NCBI RefSeq assembly: GCF_009377195.2
Contig: NZ_VJXX01000004.1
Location: 186,001-250,000, forward strand
Direction of reading: 5' to 3'
DNA: 64,000 nt
Source of the DNA: Arthrobacter bussei
Lineage (GTDB): Bacteria; Actinomycetota; Actinomycetes; Actinomycetales; Micrococcaceae
This document shows, one piece after another, positions 38,863 through 47,371 of the stretch (position 1 is its first letter; each line of letters begins with the position of its first letter). The position numbers were made by a program, and so were the translations under genes. The notes beneath the pieces were generated by a model that worked only from the letters and a program-made list of their open reading frames with translations, searched no databases and was not told where the DNA came from.

Positions 38863-40326
38863 ATGTCGACCATCACCGGCGGAATCGACGCTACACATAC
38901 AGCGGGCAGCGAGGAGCGCCCCCGACGACGAACGGTCGGCGTGGTCCTCGCCGGCGGAGTGGGTACCCGCATGGGCCTCGAGATCCCGAAGCAACTGGTC
39001 CCCGTGGCCGGGCGGACCAGCCTCGAGCACACCGTCGACATCTTCCAGCAGTGCCCGTTCATCGACGAGATCATCGTGATGATGGATCCCGGGTCCATGG
39101 ACCGCGCGGAGCTCCTCGTCACTCGCGAGAAGTTCCCCAAACTGACCGGACTCCTGCCGGGCGGCCGGGACCGCAACGAAACTTCCTACCTGGCCCTGCG
39201 CGAGATCGCGACGCCGGGATCCAAGGTCGTCTTCCACGACGCCGTCCGTCCGCTCCTGGACCCGTCCATCATCCGCGCGTGCGTCGAGGCGCTCGACACC
39301 TACGACGCAGTGGACACCGGTATCCCGTCGGCGGACACCATCATCGAGGTCGACGAGCACGATCTCATCCGGTCGGTCCCCCCTCGCGCGTCGCTCCGTC
39401 GGGGCCAGACACCCCAGGCCTTCCGGTGGGACACGCTCATGGAGGCGTATGGTGCAGCACGGAAGGATCCCCATTTCGCGGCGACCGACGACTGCTCGGT
39501 GGTGCTGACCTACTGTCCGGACGTCCCGATCATCGTGGTGCCGGGCCACGAGGCGAACATCAAGATCACCCATCCCATCGACATCCACCTGGCCGACAAG
39601 CTCTTCCAGCTCAAGCACCAGCACGTGGACCCGGTCCCGGTGCCCGCGTCATCCCTGCGCGGGAAGGTCGTGGTCGTGTTCGGCGGCAGCTCGGGCATCG
39701 GCGGAGAACTCGGCCGGCAGCTCCAGGAGGAGGGCGCCTTCGTGGCCTGCCACAGCAGGACCGGGAGCGGGACCTTCGTCGAGGACCGCGCCTCGGTGTC
39801 ACGAGCGCTCGCCGACGCCGCGGCGCAGTACGGGCGGATCGACCATGTGGTCCTGACCGCGGGGGTCCTGACCATCGGCGACCTCGTGGGCCTCTCCGAC
39901 GAACAGCTCCAGCACGACGTCGGCGTGAACCTCATGGCGGCCTTCGTCGTCGCACAGGAGGCGCACACCCACCTGGCGGACTCGCACGGGTCGCTGCTGC
40001 TCTTCTCCTCGAGCTCCTACACGCGCGGCCGCGCCAAGTACACGGTGTACTCGGCCACGAAGGCGGCGCTCGTGAACCTGACGCAGGCGCTCGCGGACGA
40101 GTGGAGCTGCGACTCCATCCGTGTGAACTGCATCAGCCCGAGCCGCACCGCCACGCCGATGCGGGAGAAGGCCTTCGGCCACGAGGACGAGCACACGCTC
40201 GTACAGGCGGCCGACGTCGCCCGCGTCAGCGCGCAGGTCCTCGCCTCCGACATCACGGGTCAGGTCTTCGATGTCCGCCTCCCGCAGGTCGACCCGCTGG
40301 CCGCACAGCTCGAAAGTGTCCGGTGA
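38863..40326 (+). CDS. Bifunctional ribitol-5-phosphate cytidylyltransferase / SDR reductase (CDP-ribitol synthase, Acs1/Bcs1-like)
   Basis: A 487-residue two-domain protein. The N-terminal IspD/TarI-type cytidylyltransferase has VLAGGVGTRMG (residues 29-39), IPKQLVPVAGR, HDAVRPLL and ASLRRGQTPQAFRW. The C-terminal half (from about residue 265) is a short-chain dehydrogenase with VVVFGGSSGIGGEL, LTAGVL and the catalytic YSATK (Y396, K400). This domain order matches Haemophilus Acs1/Bcs1, which reduces ribulose-5-P to ribitol-5-P and activates it to CDP-ribitol. CDP-ribitol feeds poly(ribitol phosphate) teichoic acids or capsules. GAAGGGGGCGG precedes the ATG. The next gene overlaps by 4 bp (GTGA), so this is the first gene of a coupled operon. 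Substrate assignment rests on domain architecture. Confidence 0.88.
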   Translation: MSTITGGIDATHTAGSEERPRRRTVGVVLAGGVGTRMGLEIPKQLVPVAGRTSLEHTVDIFQQCPFIDEIIVMMDPGSMDRAELLVTREKFPKLTGLLPGGRDRNETSYLALREIATPGSKVVFHDAVRPLLDPSIIRACVEALDTYDAVDTGIPSADTIIEVDEHDLIRSVPPRASLRRGQTPQAFRWDTLMEAYGAARKDPHFAATDDCSVVLTYCPDVPIIVVPGHEANIKITHPIDIHLADKLFQLKHQHVDPVPVPASSLRGKVVVVFGGSSGIGGELGRQLQEEGAFVACHSRTGSGTFVEDRASVSRALADAAAQYGRIDHVVLTAGVLTIGDLVGLSDEQLQHDVGVNLMAAFVVAQEAHTHLADSHGSLLLFSSSSYTRGRAKYTVYSATKAALVNLTQALADEWSCDSIRVNCISPSRTATPMREKAFGHEDEHTLVQAADVARVSAQVLASDITGQVFDVRLPQVDPLAAQLESVR

Positions 40327-41894
40327 GCGCGCGCGCCCTGACAGCCGATACCGATCGGCTGGTGATCACCGGCGCCCCCGTCCCGAGCGGTGACGCGCTC
40401 TCCGTGCTGCTGGCCGGACGCCGCATCTGGACGGTCCGCGCACCGGAGTCCGACGACGACGGATCGCTCACCGTCCCGTGGCCCCCGTCCCTGTCGGAGC
40501 GCCTGACGGGCACGGCCCGCCTGGCAGTCGAGCACGGCGGCCGCGAGATCGCCGCGGGCACCGCCGTGTTCGACGCCGCGGGCGGGGAGTTCGACCTGTC
40601 CGAGCCGGGCACGGGCGTCCCTCAGGTCGTGAACAAGTGGGGGCGGATCGCCCGGTCCTTCGAGGGCCGTGACGCCGCGCTGATCGACCACGTCCTCGAC
40701 GAGGCGGAGCACCTCATCCAGGTGCTCCGACGCACCGCCGGCATCGACCTCTTCGTCACCGGTGGCACGCTGCTCGGTCCGGTGCGCAACGGGCGGATCA
40801 TGGCGCACGACGACGACGCCGACCTCGCCTACCTGAGCACCCACACGAACCCGTCCGACGTCGTGCTCGAGAGCCTCCGCATCGAGCGGACCCTCGTGCA
40901 GGAGGGCTACGAGGTGGTGCGGCACTCGAGCGGCCACCTCCAGCTGATGTTCCCCGGTGGGACCATCACGGACCACTTCTACCTCGACATCTTCACCTAC
41001 TTCGAGTGCGAGGGCTGGTTCTACGGGACCTTCCACGCCCGCGAGCGAGCGGAGAGTGTCACCCTCCACCCCCTGAAGCCGTTGCCGGTCAACGGGCGGA
41101 TGCTGCCCGGTCCGGCAGAGCCGGAGCAGCTCCTGGCCGCGATCTACGGGCCGTCCTGGGAGGTCCCGGACCCCACCTTCACCTTCGTCACGCCGCCCGC
41201 GGCCTTCCGCCGCTACTACTGGTGGCTCAACCACTTCGACGTCGACCGCGAGAACTGGGAGGACCACCACCGCGCCGAGATCGAGGGCGGCCCGGTGACG
41301 GCGCCGTCGGGCCTCGCCGTCGCGGCGACGAGCGCACTCCCGCCGTCGTCGGCCGTCCTGGATCTCGGCTGCGGGCTCGGTGCGGACGCGCGGTACCTGG
41401 CCGAGCGCGGGCACCGCGTCCTGGCGGTCGACTACAGCCGGCCCGCGCTCGCGTGGGCGAGGGAGAACGTGGCGCCCGACGGCGGTGCGATCGAGTTCGA
41501 GCGGGCCAACCTGACCATGGCCCGGCACGCGCTGCACCTGCGGAAGCGGTGCGCCGAGCTCGACGGCACCGTGCACGTCCTCGCGAACCACCTCTTCAAC
41601 GCGTTGAGTCCGCTCGGCTGGGACACCACGCTGCTGCTCGTCAAACACCTGCTGGCGGCGCCGGGGAGCCGCGCGTTCGTCGAGGTGGGGGTCGCGGGAG
41701 CCGAGGGGTCGGCCAGCTGGGCCGAGTACCAGCCCGTCGACTGGACCAGGTTCCAGGAGCAGCTGGCCCGGTACTCGCTCGTGGCGGAGGATCAGCCGGA
41801 CTCCGGGCCGGGACAGCACCGGGACGGGCACGGCAAGGACAGGGAACGCACGGTACTGAGCCGGCGCGTCCTCGTGAGGAGGGAGAAGGGATGA
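40323..41894 (+). CDS. LicD-like phosphotransferase fused to a SAM-dependent methyltransferase
   Basis: A 523-residue protein starting at GTG 40323, which overlaps the upstream stop. Residues 1-100 form a beta-rich N-terminal part. Residues about 115-300 are LicD-like: FVTGGTLLGPVRNGRIMAHD runs into DDDADLAYL, giving the nucleotidyltransferase-fold Asp cluster (D163-D165, D167). A later LDIFTYF and VNGRMLPGP segment matches LicD proteins. Residues about 335-510 are a class I methyltransferase with VLDLGCGLGADARYLAE (D347). LicD proteins transfer phosphocholine, and the related fukutin/FKRP enzymes transfer ribitol phosphate from CDP-ribitol. Next to a CDP-ribitol synthase, ribitol-phosphate transfer is the favoured role, with the methyltransferase modifying or capping the product. 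That is inference. Confidence 0.82.
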   Translation: MSARALTADTDRLVITGAPVPSGDALSVLLAGRRIWTVRAPESDDDGSLTVPWPPSLSERLTGTARLAVEHGGREIAAGTAVFDAAGGEFDLSEPGTGVPQVVNKWGRIARSFEGRDAALIDHVLDEAEHLIQVLRRTAGIDLFVTGGTLLGPVRNGRIMAHDDDADLAYLSTHTNPSDVVLESLRIERTLVQEGYEVVRHSSGHLQLMFPGGTITDHFYLDIFTYFECEGWFYGTFHARERAESVTLHPLKPLPVNGRMLPGPAEPEQLLAAIYGPSWEVPDPTFTFVTPPAAFRRYYWWLNHFDVDRENWEDHHRAEIEGGPVTAPSGLAVAATSALPPSSAVLDLGCGLGADARYLAERGHRVLAVDYSRPALAWARENVAPDGGAIEFERANLTMARHALHLRKRCAELDGTVHVLANHLFNALSPLGWDTTLLLVKHLLAAPGSRAFVEVGVAGAEGSASWAEYQPVDWTRFQEQLARYSLVAEDQPDSGPGQHRDGHGKDRERTVLSRRVLVRREKG

Positions 41895-42163
41895 CGGACA
41901 TGACCGATACGACGGATCTGACGGAGACGATGGACACCACCGCGGTCGGGGATGGGGGCCTGCGGTTCGAGGTCACCGAACACGACGATCTCGCACTCCA
42001 GCTGGATGCGCTGCGCACGGCCGTGGAGCAGTTGCGCGCGGAGGTGGTGCGGCTCGATGCCGACCTCGACGAGTCGCGGCGCCTGAACCTGCGCGCTGCC
42101 GAACTGCTCGACGTCGTCTACGAGGAACTGGGTGCGCGACGGGCCGGTGACGGACGTGTCTGA
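41891..42163 (+). CDS. Small coiled-coil protein of the glycopolymer operon
   Basis: A 90-residue protein starting at ATG 41891, which overlaps the upstream stop as ATGA, with GGAGAAGGG as ribosome-binding site. The N-terminal third is Asp/Thr/Met-rich and looks disordered. Residues about 33-80 form a leucine heptad coiled coil (LALQLDALRTAVEQLRAEV ... LDADLDESRRLNLRAAELLD). I do not recognise the family. Its position suggests a scaffold or partner of the LicD-methyltransferase or the glycosyltransferase. It overlaps the next gene. Confidence 0.7.
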   Translation: MTDMTDTTDLTETMDTTAVGDGGLRFEVTEHDDLALQLDALRTAVEQLRAEVVRLDADLDESRRLNLRAAELLDVVYEELGARRAGDGRV

Positions 42164-43487
42164 GGCGGGAAGGCCCCTCGAGATCATCGGCGGATTCGAG
42201 AGCACCTTCATGCCCGCCCACGACCGCGACATCTTCGAGACGACGGAGCACGACCTCCGGTGGCGCGAGGATCTCGGGCTGCTGTCCCGCTCCGGCATCA
42301 CGCGGCTGCGGTATCCCGTGCGGTGGCACCGGATCGAGGAGGTGGAGGGGAGCTACGACTGGTCCTCCACCGACGAGGTGATGGCGTACCTGCGCAACGA
42401 GGGGTTCCGCCCGATCGTGGATCTCGTCCACCACACCAGCTATCCCGCCTGGCTCACCGACGGCTTCGCGGACGACCGCTTCGGAGCCGCCTACCTGCGG
42501 TACGCGGAGGCCTTCGCCCGCCGGTATCCGTGGGTCGAGGAGTACACGCTCTTCAACGAGCCGTTCTCCACCCTGTTCCTCTGCGGGCACGAGGCCATCT
42601 GGCCGCCCTACCACTCCGGGCTCCGTGGATTCGTGGACCTCATCCTCAACGTGATGCCCGCGGTGGCCACGGCCTCGGCCCTCTATCGCGACCTGCTGCC
42701 GGACGCCCGGCACGTCTGGGTCGACACGTGCGAGTTCCACACCGGCTCCGACGCATCGGGGCAGCGGTACGCGGACATGGCCAACTACCGCCGGTTCCTG
42801 GTCATCGATGCCTTCCTCGGCAGGGGGTACGACGTCGACAGCCAGCTGGGCAGGGACCTCGCCGCCGTGGGTGGCGAGCGCCTCCTGTCCCTGCCCACGG
42901 GGACGATCGACGTCCTGGGCCTCGACTACTACGCCCACTGCCAGTGGGACTTCTCCGAGGCCGGCGGCACGGCCCCGACACCCACGCCGCTGCCGCTCTC
43001 GGACCAGATCCTGCAGTACTGGGAGCGCTACGGGATGCCGTGCATGCTGACGGAGACCAACGTCCGCGGCCATACCGCGGATCGTGCCACCTGGCTGAAG
43101 TACGTGCTCGAGCAGTGCGAGGCCGCGCAGGCCCGCGGCGTGGCGATGGACGGCGTGTGCTGGTTCCCCGTCGTCGACTCCACGGACTGGAACTCGCTGC
43201 TCTTCCGCTGCGAGGGACAGGTGGACCCCGTCGGCGTGTACTGGCTCGACGCGGACCTCCGGCGTCACACGTCGGTCATGTCGACGTCGTACGCGCTCGC
43301 CGCCCAGGGAGTGCGGTCCGCCGACCTGCCCGCCTACCGGCTCGCCGAACCCGTGGCGACCTGGCTGCAGGGCTACCGGCCGCAGATGGCCCACTGGGAC
43401 TGGCAGCAGCCGCCCGGGACCGACATCGGTTCAAGCCTTCCCCGCACCACCACACGAATGGAATTGAGGATCGTCGATGCACAGTGA
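42132..43487 (+). CDS. GH1-like glycoside hydrolase (clan GH-A)
   Basis: A 451-residue (beta/alpha)8-barrel protein. GITRLRYPVRWHRIEEVEGS and VDLVHHTSYPAWLTDG resemble family 1 glycosidases. The acid/base is probably E143 in YTLFNEPF and the nucleophile E308 in CMLTETNVRG, numbering from GTG 42132. A second in-frame GTG at 42147 is an equally possible start. No signal peptide, so it is cytoplasmic. Either start lies inside the preceding coiled-coil gene. Within an operon building a surface polymer, the enzyme could act on a glycosylated intermediate or as a transglycosylase rather than in sugar catabolism. Exact substrate unknown. Confidence 0.8.
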   Translation: MRDGPVTDVSEAGRPLEIIGGFESTFMPAHDRDIFETTEHDLRWREDLGLLSRSGITRLRYPVRWHRIEEVEGSYDWSSTDEVMAYLRNEGFRPIVDLVHHTSYPAWLTDGFADDRFGAAYLRYAEAFARRYPWVEEYTLFNEPFSTLFLCGHEAIWPPYHSGLRGFVDLILNVMPAVATASALYRDLLPDARHVWVDTCEFHTGSDASGQRYADMANYRRFLVIDAFLGRGYDVDSQLGRDLAAVGGERLLSLPTGTIDVLGLDYYAHCQWDFSEAGGTAPTPTPLPLSDQILQYWERYGMPCMLTETNVRGHTADRATWLKYVLEQCEAAQARGVAMDGVCWFPVVDSTDWNSLLFRCEGQVDPVGVYWLDADLRRHTSVMSTSYALAAQGVRSADLPAYRLAEPVATWLQGYRPQMAHWDWQQPPGTDIGSSLPRTTTRMELRIVDAQ

Positions 43488-44613
43488 ACTCATCGTCCTG
43501 TCACACCTGCGCTGGGGTTGGGTCTGGCAGCGGCCGCAGCAGCTCGTCTCACGCCTGAACAAGGCTCCGGGCCGGAAGACCTGGTTCGTCGAGGAGCCCC
43601 TCACGCCTCCCGACGTGGAGGTCACGCAGAACCGCCTCGGCATCGCCGAGGCGGACGGTCTCACGCGCGTCTTCCTGGAGATCCCCGAGCAGGGCCGGCA
43701 CGTGGGCTTCTTCGACGAGGTCATGCCCGACTACGTGGAGCAGCTACCCGCGCTGATCGGCCCGCCCTCGGGCGACCGTGTCGTGTGGATCTACACCCCG
43801 CTGGTCCTGGAGGCGGCTCTCGCCCTCGAGCCGACCACCCTCGTCTACGACGTCATGGACGATCTCGCCGCCTTCAGGAACGCGGCCCCCGAGCTGCTCG
43901 TCCGCCAGCGGCAGGCGCTGAAGCGGGCCGACGTCGTCTTCGCCGGCGGGCGGTCGCTGCACCGCTCGGTGGTGAAGCAGGGGAGGGAGGACGCCCACCT
44001 CGTGCCCAGCGGCGTGTCCGTGGGCCACTACGCGGCCACGGCCCGGAAGGCCGATCCCGGGCGCGACCGGCCGGTGGCCGGCTACGTGGGGGTGCTCGAC
44101 GAGCGGATCGACTTCGCCCTGGTCGCGGGGCTCGCCGAGCGCCTGCCCGAGTGGGAGATCCGGATGGTCGGCCCCATCTGCAAGATCGAGGAATCGGACC
44201 TGCCGCAGGCGCCGAACATCGCCTACCTCGGCCAGCAGGCCTACGAGGACCTGCCCGGGCACATGGCGCAGTTCGACGTCGCGCTCATGCCGTTCGCGCT
44301 CAACGAGGCCACGAAGTCGATCAGCCCCACGAAGACGCTCGAGTACCTCGCCTCGGCGCTGCCCGTCGTCTCCACCAGGGTGCCGGACGTCGTCGCGGAC
44401 TTCCCGGGGGTCGTGGACCTGCAGGACGATGCCGACGGCTTCGCGGCCGCATGCCAGGACCTGCTGGGGAGGGCCGGCGAGAAGCCGTCACCCGAGCTCC
44501 GGCGGTTGCTGAAGCGGCACGACTGGAACCGGATCGCCGAGCTGATGGACCAGCAGGTCTTCGGCCGCGAACGCTCGACGCCGGAGCGTGCCACGGCCGA
44601 GGCGACCGCCTAG
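43477..44613 (+). CDS. GT4-like glycosyltransferase
   Basis: A 378-residue GT-B fold glycosyltransferase. It starts with the characteristic LSHLRWGWVWQRPQQLVSRL, followed by YTPLVLEAALAL and VYDVMDDLAAF. The C-terminal nucleotide-sugar domain has AGYVGVLDERIDFALVA, MVGPICKIE, NIAYLGQQAYEDLP and SISPTKTLEYLASALPVV, the acidic/donor-binding segment typical of GT4-type enzymes. It overlaps the GH1-like gene by 11 bp and has GAGGA before the ATG. It probably adds a sugar to the glycopolymer or its lipid carrier in the cytoplasm. Donor sugar unknown. Confidence 0.87.
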   Translation: MHSELIVLSHLRWGWVWQRPQQLVSRLNKAPGRKTWFVEEPLTPPDVEVTQNRLGIAEADGLTRVFLEIPEQGRHVGFFDEVMPDYVEQLPALIGPPSGDRVVWIYTPLVLEAALALEPTTLVYDVMDDLAAFRNAAPELLVRQRQALKRADVVFAGGRSLHRSVVKQGREDAHLVPSGVSVGHYAATARKADPGRDRPVAGYVGVLDERIDFALVAGLAERLPEWEIRMVGPICKIEESDLPQAPNIAYLGQQAYEDLPGHMAQFDVALMPFALNEATKSISPTKTLEYLASALPVVSTRVPDVVADFPGVVDLQDDADGFAAACQDLLGRAGEKPSPELRRLLKRHDWNRIAELMDQQVFGRERSTPERATAEATA

Positions 44614-44617
44614 CGCC

Positions 44618-45526
44618 ATGCCGACGGCCAGCAGGCGGGGGGATGCGCACCTCTCCCGGGAGCATCCTCCCGCCGATCACCTCCTCCTCCACTTCAGCGA
44701 CACCCACTTCGTGGCCGACGGCCTGCTCTACGGCGGAGTGGACGGCCGCGACCGGTTCGCCCGTCTCCTCGCCGGGATCGGCGCATCAGGGCTCCGGCCG
44801 GATGCCCTGATCTTCACCGGCGATCTCACGGATTCGGGAGATCCGCAGGCGTACGGGGCGCTGCGCGACGTCGTCGAGCCCTTCGCGGCGCGTCTCGACG
44901 CCCCGGTGATCTGGCTGATGGGCAACCACGACCACCGGCCTGCCCTGCGATCGGTGCTCCTCGGCGAACCGCCCGAGGAGACGCCGCTGCACCGCTGCTA
45001 CCGGCTCGGGGGGCTCCGCGTCATCACGCTGGACACCTCCGTGCCCGGACACCATCATGGCGAGCTCGACGACGGCCAGCTCGCGTGGCTCGAGGCCGAG
45101 CTGTCACGCCCGGCGCCCGAGGGCAGCATCCTGGCGCTCCACCATCCGCCGATCCCCATGGTGCAGGATCTCGCGGTCCTCACCGAGCTGCGGCGGCAGG
45201 ACCGGCTGGCCGAGGTGGTGGCGGGGAGTGCCATCCGGCTGATCCTCGGCGGGCACGTGCACTTCCCGTCATCGTCGCTCTTCGCCGGCATCCCCGTGTC
45301 GGTGGCGCCGTCCACCTGCTACACGCAGGACCTCACCGTGCCGGTCGGCGGCATCCGCGGGAGGGACGCCGCGCAGGGCTTCAACCTGGTCCACGTGTAC
45401 CCGCACACGATCGTCACGTCCGTCGCCACGCTCGGGTCCGGACCGACGGTCGGGGAGTACGTCGCGCCCGAGGAGGCCGGACGGCGGCTGGCGGCGGCGG
45501 GACTGGGGGTGCGCGGACGGCCGTGA
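44618..45526 (+). CDS. Metallophosphoesterase (CpdA / class III cyclic nucleotide phosphodiesterase-like)
   Basis: A 302-residue protein with the complete dinuclear-metal signature: FSDTH (D28, H30), TGDLTDSG (D69), MGNHDHR (N103, H104), HHPP and GGHVHFPSS. The order and spacing match CpdA/Rv0805-type phosphodiesterases. It starts at ATG 44618, 4 bp after the upstream stop; an upstream in-frame GTG lies inside the previous gene. Although the family is named for cAMP hydrolysis, many members act on other phosphodiesters, and its place at the end of a CDP-ribitol operon makes a phospho-glycan or nucleotide substrate plausible. Confidence 0.85.
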   Translation: MPTASRRGDAHLSREHPPADHLLLHFSDTHFVADGLLYGGVDGRDRFARLLAGIGASGLRPDALIFTGDLTDSGDPQAYGALRDVVEPFAARLDAPVIWLMGNHDHRPALRSVLLGEPPEETPLHRCYRLGGLRVITLDTSVPGHHHGELDDGQLAWLEAELSRPAPEGSILALHHPPIPMVQDLAVLTELRRQDRLAEVVAGSAIRLILGGHVHFPSSSLFAGIPVSVAPSTCYTQDLTVPVGGIRGRDAAQGFNLVHVYPHTIVTSVATLGSGPTVGEYVAPEEAGRRLAAAGLGVRGRP

Positions 45527-45534
45527 CGGTGCGC

Positions 45535-45563
45535 CGACGACGACGACGACGACGACGACGACG
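45535..45563. repeat. CGA trinucleotide microsatellite, about 9.7 units
   Basis: An uninterrupted CGA run of 29 nt starts 9 bp after the metallophosphoesterase stop codon and ends 58 bp before the next ATG. It is intergenic, so length changes would not shift a frame but could alter the leader of the DJ-1-like gene. Confidence 0.9.
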
Positions 45564-45621
45564 CCGGACGGCGTGCGGCGGGGCCGGGCGTAGGGTGGGA
45601 GGCTGACGAGAGGAGCACCCC

Positions 45622-46389
45622 ATGAAGAAGATCCTCATGGTTCTGACCAGCGTTTCCGAGATCGGCGACACCGGGGAGAAGACCGGCTACAACGTGGCCG
45701 AGGCCGCCCATCCCTGGAAGGTCTTCACGGACTCCGGGCACTTCGTCGATTTCGCATCGATCCAGGGCGGGCAGCCTCCGCGCGACGAGGTGGACACCTC
45801 GGATCCCGTGCAGGTCGCCTTCACGGAGGACGAGACCACGCGTGCCGGTCTCTACAACACGGCCCGCGTCGACGTCGTCGACCCCGCCCAGTACGACGCC
45901 GTCTACCTCGTGGGCGGGCACGGGACCATGTGGGACTTCCCGGACAGCGAAGGTCTCCAGAAGCTGGTGGCGAGCGTCTACGACGCAGGCGGCCTGGTCG
46001 GAGCGGTCTGCCACGGGCCGGCCGGGCTGGTGAACGTGGAGCTGGACAACGGGTTCCGCCTCGTCGAGGGCCGGAAGGTGGCCGCCTTCACCAACGACGA
46101 GGAGGTCGCCGCGGGCAAGGACACGGTCATCCCCTTCTTCCTGGCGGACCGGCTCGAGGAGCAGGGCGCCACCCACGTGTCGGCGGATGTCTTCGAGGAG
46201 AAGGTCGTGGTCGACGACCGCCTGGTGACCGGCCAGAACCCGGCGTCGGCAGCGGGCGTCGCCAAGGAGATGGAGAAGCTGTTCGCGGTGGTCATCCGGC
46301 AGGAGAAGGCCGAGGAGCAGCACGAGACGGAGACCCTGCGCGCCGAGAAGGACGCTATCAAGGCTGCCGCGGCCGGCGACGAGGACTGA
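45622..46389 (+). CDS. DJ-1/PfpI-superfamily protein (class I glutamine amidotransferase-like, Hsp31-like)
   Basis: A 255-residue protein. It shows KILMVLTSV at the first strand, YDAVYLVGGHGTMWDF, and the nucleophile elbow GLVGAVCHGPAGLV with C130-H131. FTNDEEVAAG and LVTGQNPASA complete the Hsp31/glyoxalase-III-like subgroup pattern. Members act as glutathione-independent glyoxalases, deglycases or chaperones. The C-terminal 35 residues form an extra charged helix (EEQHETETLRAEKDAIKAAA) not usual in the family. GAGAGGAG precedes the ATG. It is separated from the glycopolymer operon by 95 bp and the CGA repeat, so probably an independent unit. Confidence 0.88.
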   Translation: MKKILMVLTSVSEIGDTGEKTGYNVAEAAHPWKVFTDSGHFVDFASIQGGQPPRDEVDTSDPVQVAFTEDETTRAGLYNTARVDVVDPAQYDAVYLVGGHGTMWDFPDSEGLQKLVASVYDAGGLVGAVCHGPAGLVNVELDNGFRLVEGRKVAAFTNDEEVAAGKDTVIPFFLADRLEEQGATHVSADVFEEKVVVDDRLVTGQNPASAAGVAKEMEKLFAVVIRQEKAEEQHETETLRAEKDAIKAAAAGDED

Positions 46390-46498
46390 CGCCGGCACTC
46401 CTGGCCGGGGACGCGAGCCGGTGGGCGCCGGGCCGGGCGTCGATCGTCGTCGTGCCCGCCCCTTCCGGTGGTATGGATCGGGGCGGTAGCGTGACGGC

Positions 46499-47350
46499 GT
46501 GATCATCCCAGCCAGCTCCCAGACCACCGCGGCGGTCGCGGATCACTACGACGAGCTCGATCCGATCTACCGCAGGGTATGGGGTGAGCACGTTCACCAC
46601 GGGCTCTGGACCACGGGTCGCGAGTCGCCGGCCCAGGCCGTCGACGCGCTCAGTGAGACGGTCGCCGATCGACTGCACCTCCGGCCCGGGGAGGAGTGCG
46701 TCGACATCGGCTGCGGCTACGGATCGACGGCCCGGCAACTCGCGGCCTCCCACGGCGTCCGGGTGACCGGCTTCACGCTCTCGGCCGGGCAGGCGGAGTA
46801 TGCCGCATCGCGTCCCATGGACGGCGTCGACGTGCGGCTCGGTGACTGGCTCGTCAACGGGTTGGCCGGAGCCTCCGCCGACGCTGCGTGGGCCATCGAG
46901 TCGAGCGAGCACATGGAGGACAAAGCCGGGTTCTTCGGCGAGGCCCACCGCGTACTCGCTCCCGGTGGCCGCTTCGTCGTCTGCGCCTGGCTGGCCGAGA
47001 CCGGCGCCGGCAGGTGGAAGGTGCGGCATCTCCTCGAGCCGATCTGCAGGGAGGGCCGCCTGCCCTCCGTGGGTACGCGCGAGGAGTACGAGGCGCTGGC
47101 GGAGGCGGCCGGCTTCACGGTGATCGGCTACGAGGACGTCAGCCGCAGGGTCGCACGCACCTGGACGATCTGCGTCGGCCGGTTCCTCAAGGCCCTGTTC
47201 GTCGACCGCGAGACGCGTCACCTCGCCGCCCGCGGACGCAACCGCGTCTTCATGCTGAGCCTTCCCCGCCTGATCCTGGCCTACCGCACGGTTGCGATGC
47301 GCTACGGCATCTTCACCTTGTCGAAGACGGGCCAGGACACCGCGTTGTGA
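46499..47350 (+). CDS. SAM-dependent methyltransferase (cyclopropane synthase/tocopherol methyltransferase-like)
   Basis: A 283-residue class I methyltransferase. The sequence VADHYDELDPIYRRVWGEHV HHGLW at the N-terminus and CVDIGCGYGSTARQLA (motif I) resemble the small-molecule methyltransferases related to cyclopropane-fatty-acid and tocopherol enzymes; WAIESSEHMEDKAGFFGEAH is the following strand. It starts at GTG 46499 with only a weak upstream purine tract. Substrate unknown. A strong hairpin follows the stop. Confidence 0.82.
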   Translation: MIIPASSQTTAAVADHYDELDPIYRRVWGEHVHHGLWTTGRESPAQAVDALSETVADRLHLRPGEECVDIGCGYGSTARQLAASHGVRVTGFTLSAGQAEYAASRPMDGVDVRLGDWLVNGLAGASADAAWAIESSEHMEDKAGFFGEAHRVLAPGGRFVVCAWLAETGAGRWKVRHLLEPICREGRLPSVGTREEYEALAEAAGFTVIGYEDVSRRVARTWTICVGRFLKALFVDRETRHLAARGRNRVFMLSLPRLILAYRTVAMRYGIFTLSKTGQDTAL

Positions 47351-47371
47351 GTCCGGTCCTCTCCGGGCGGA

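Noticed and set aside
38832-41894. A single long gene starting at 38832 for the LicD-methyltransferase
   Set aside because: The first 497 codons of that frame overlap the clear cytidylyltransferase-SDR gene in another frame and are Arg/Pro-rich; the GTG at 40323 with a 4-bp overlap is the natural start.
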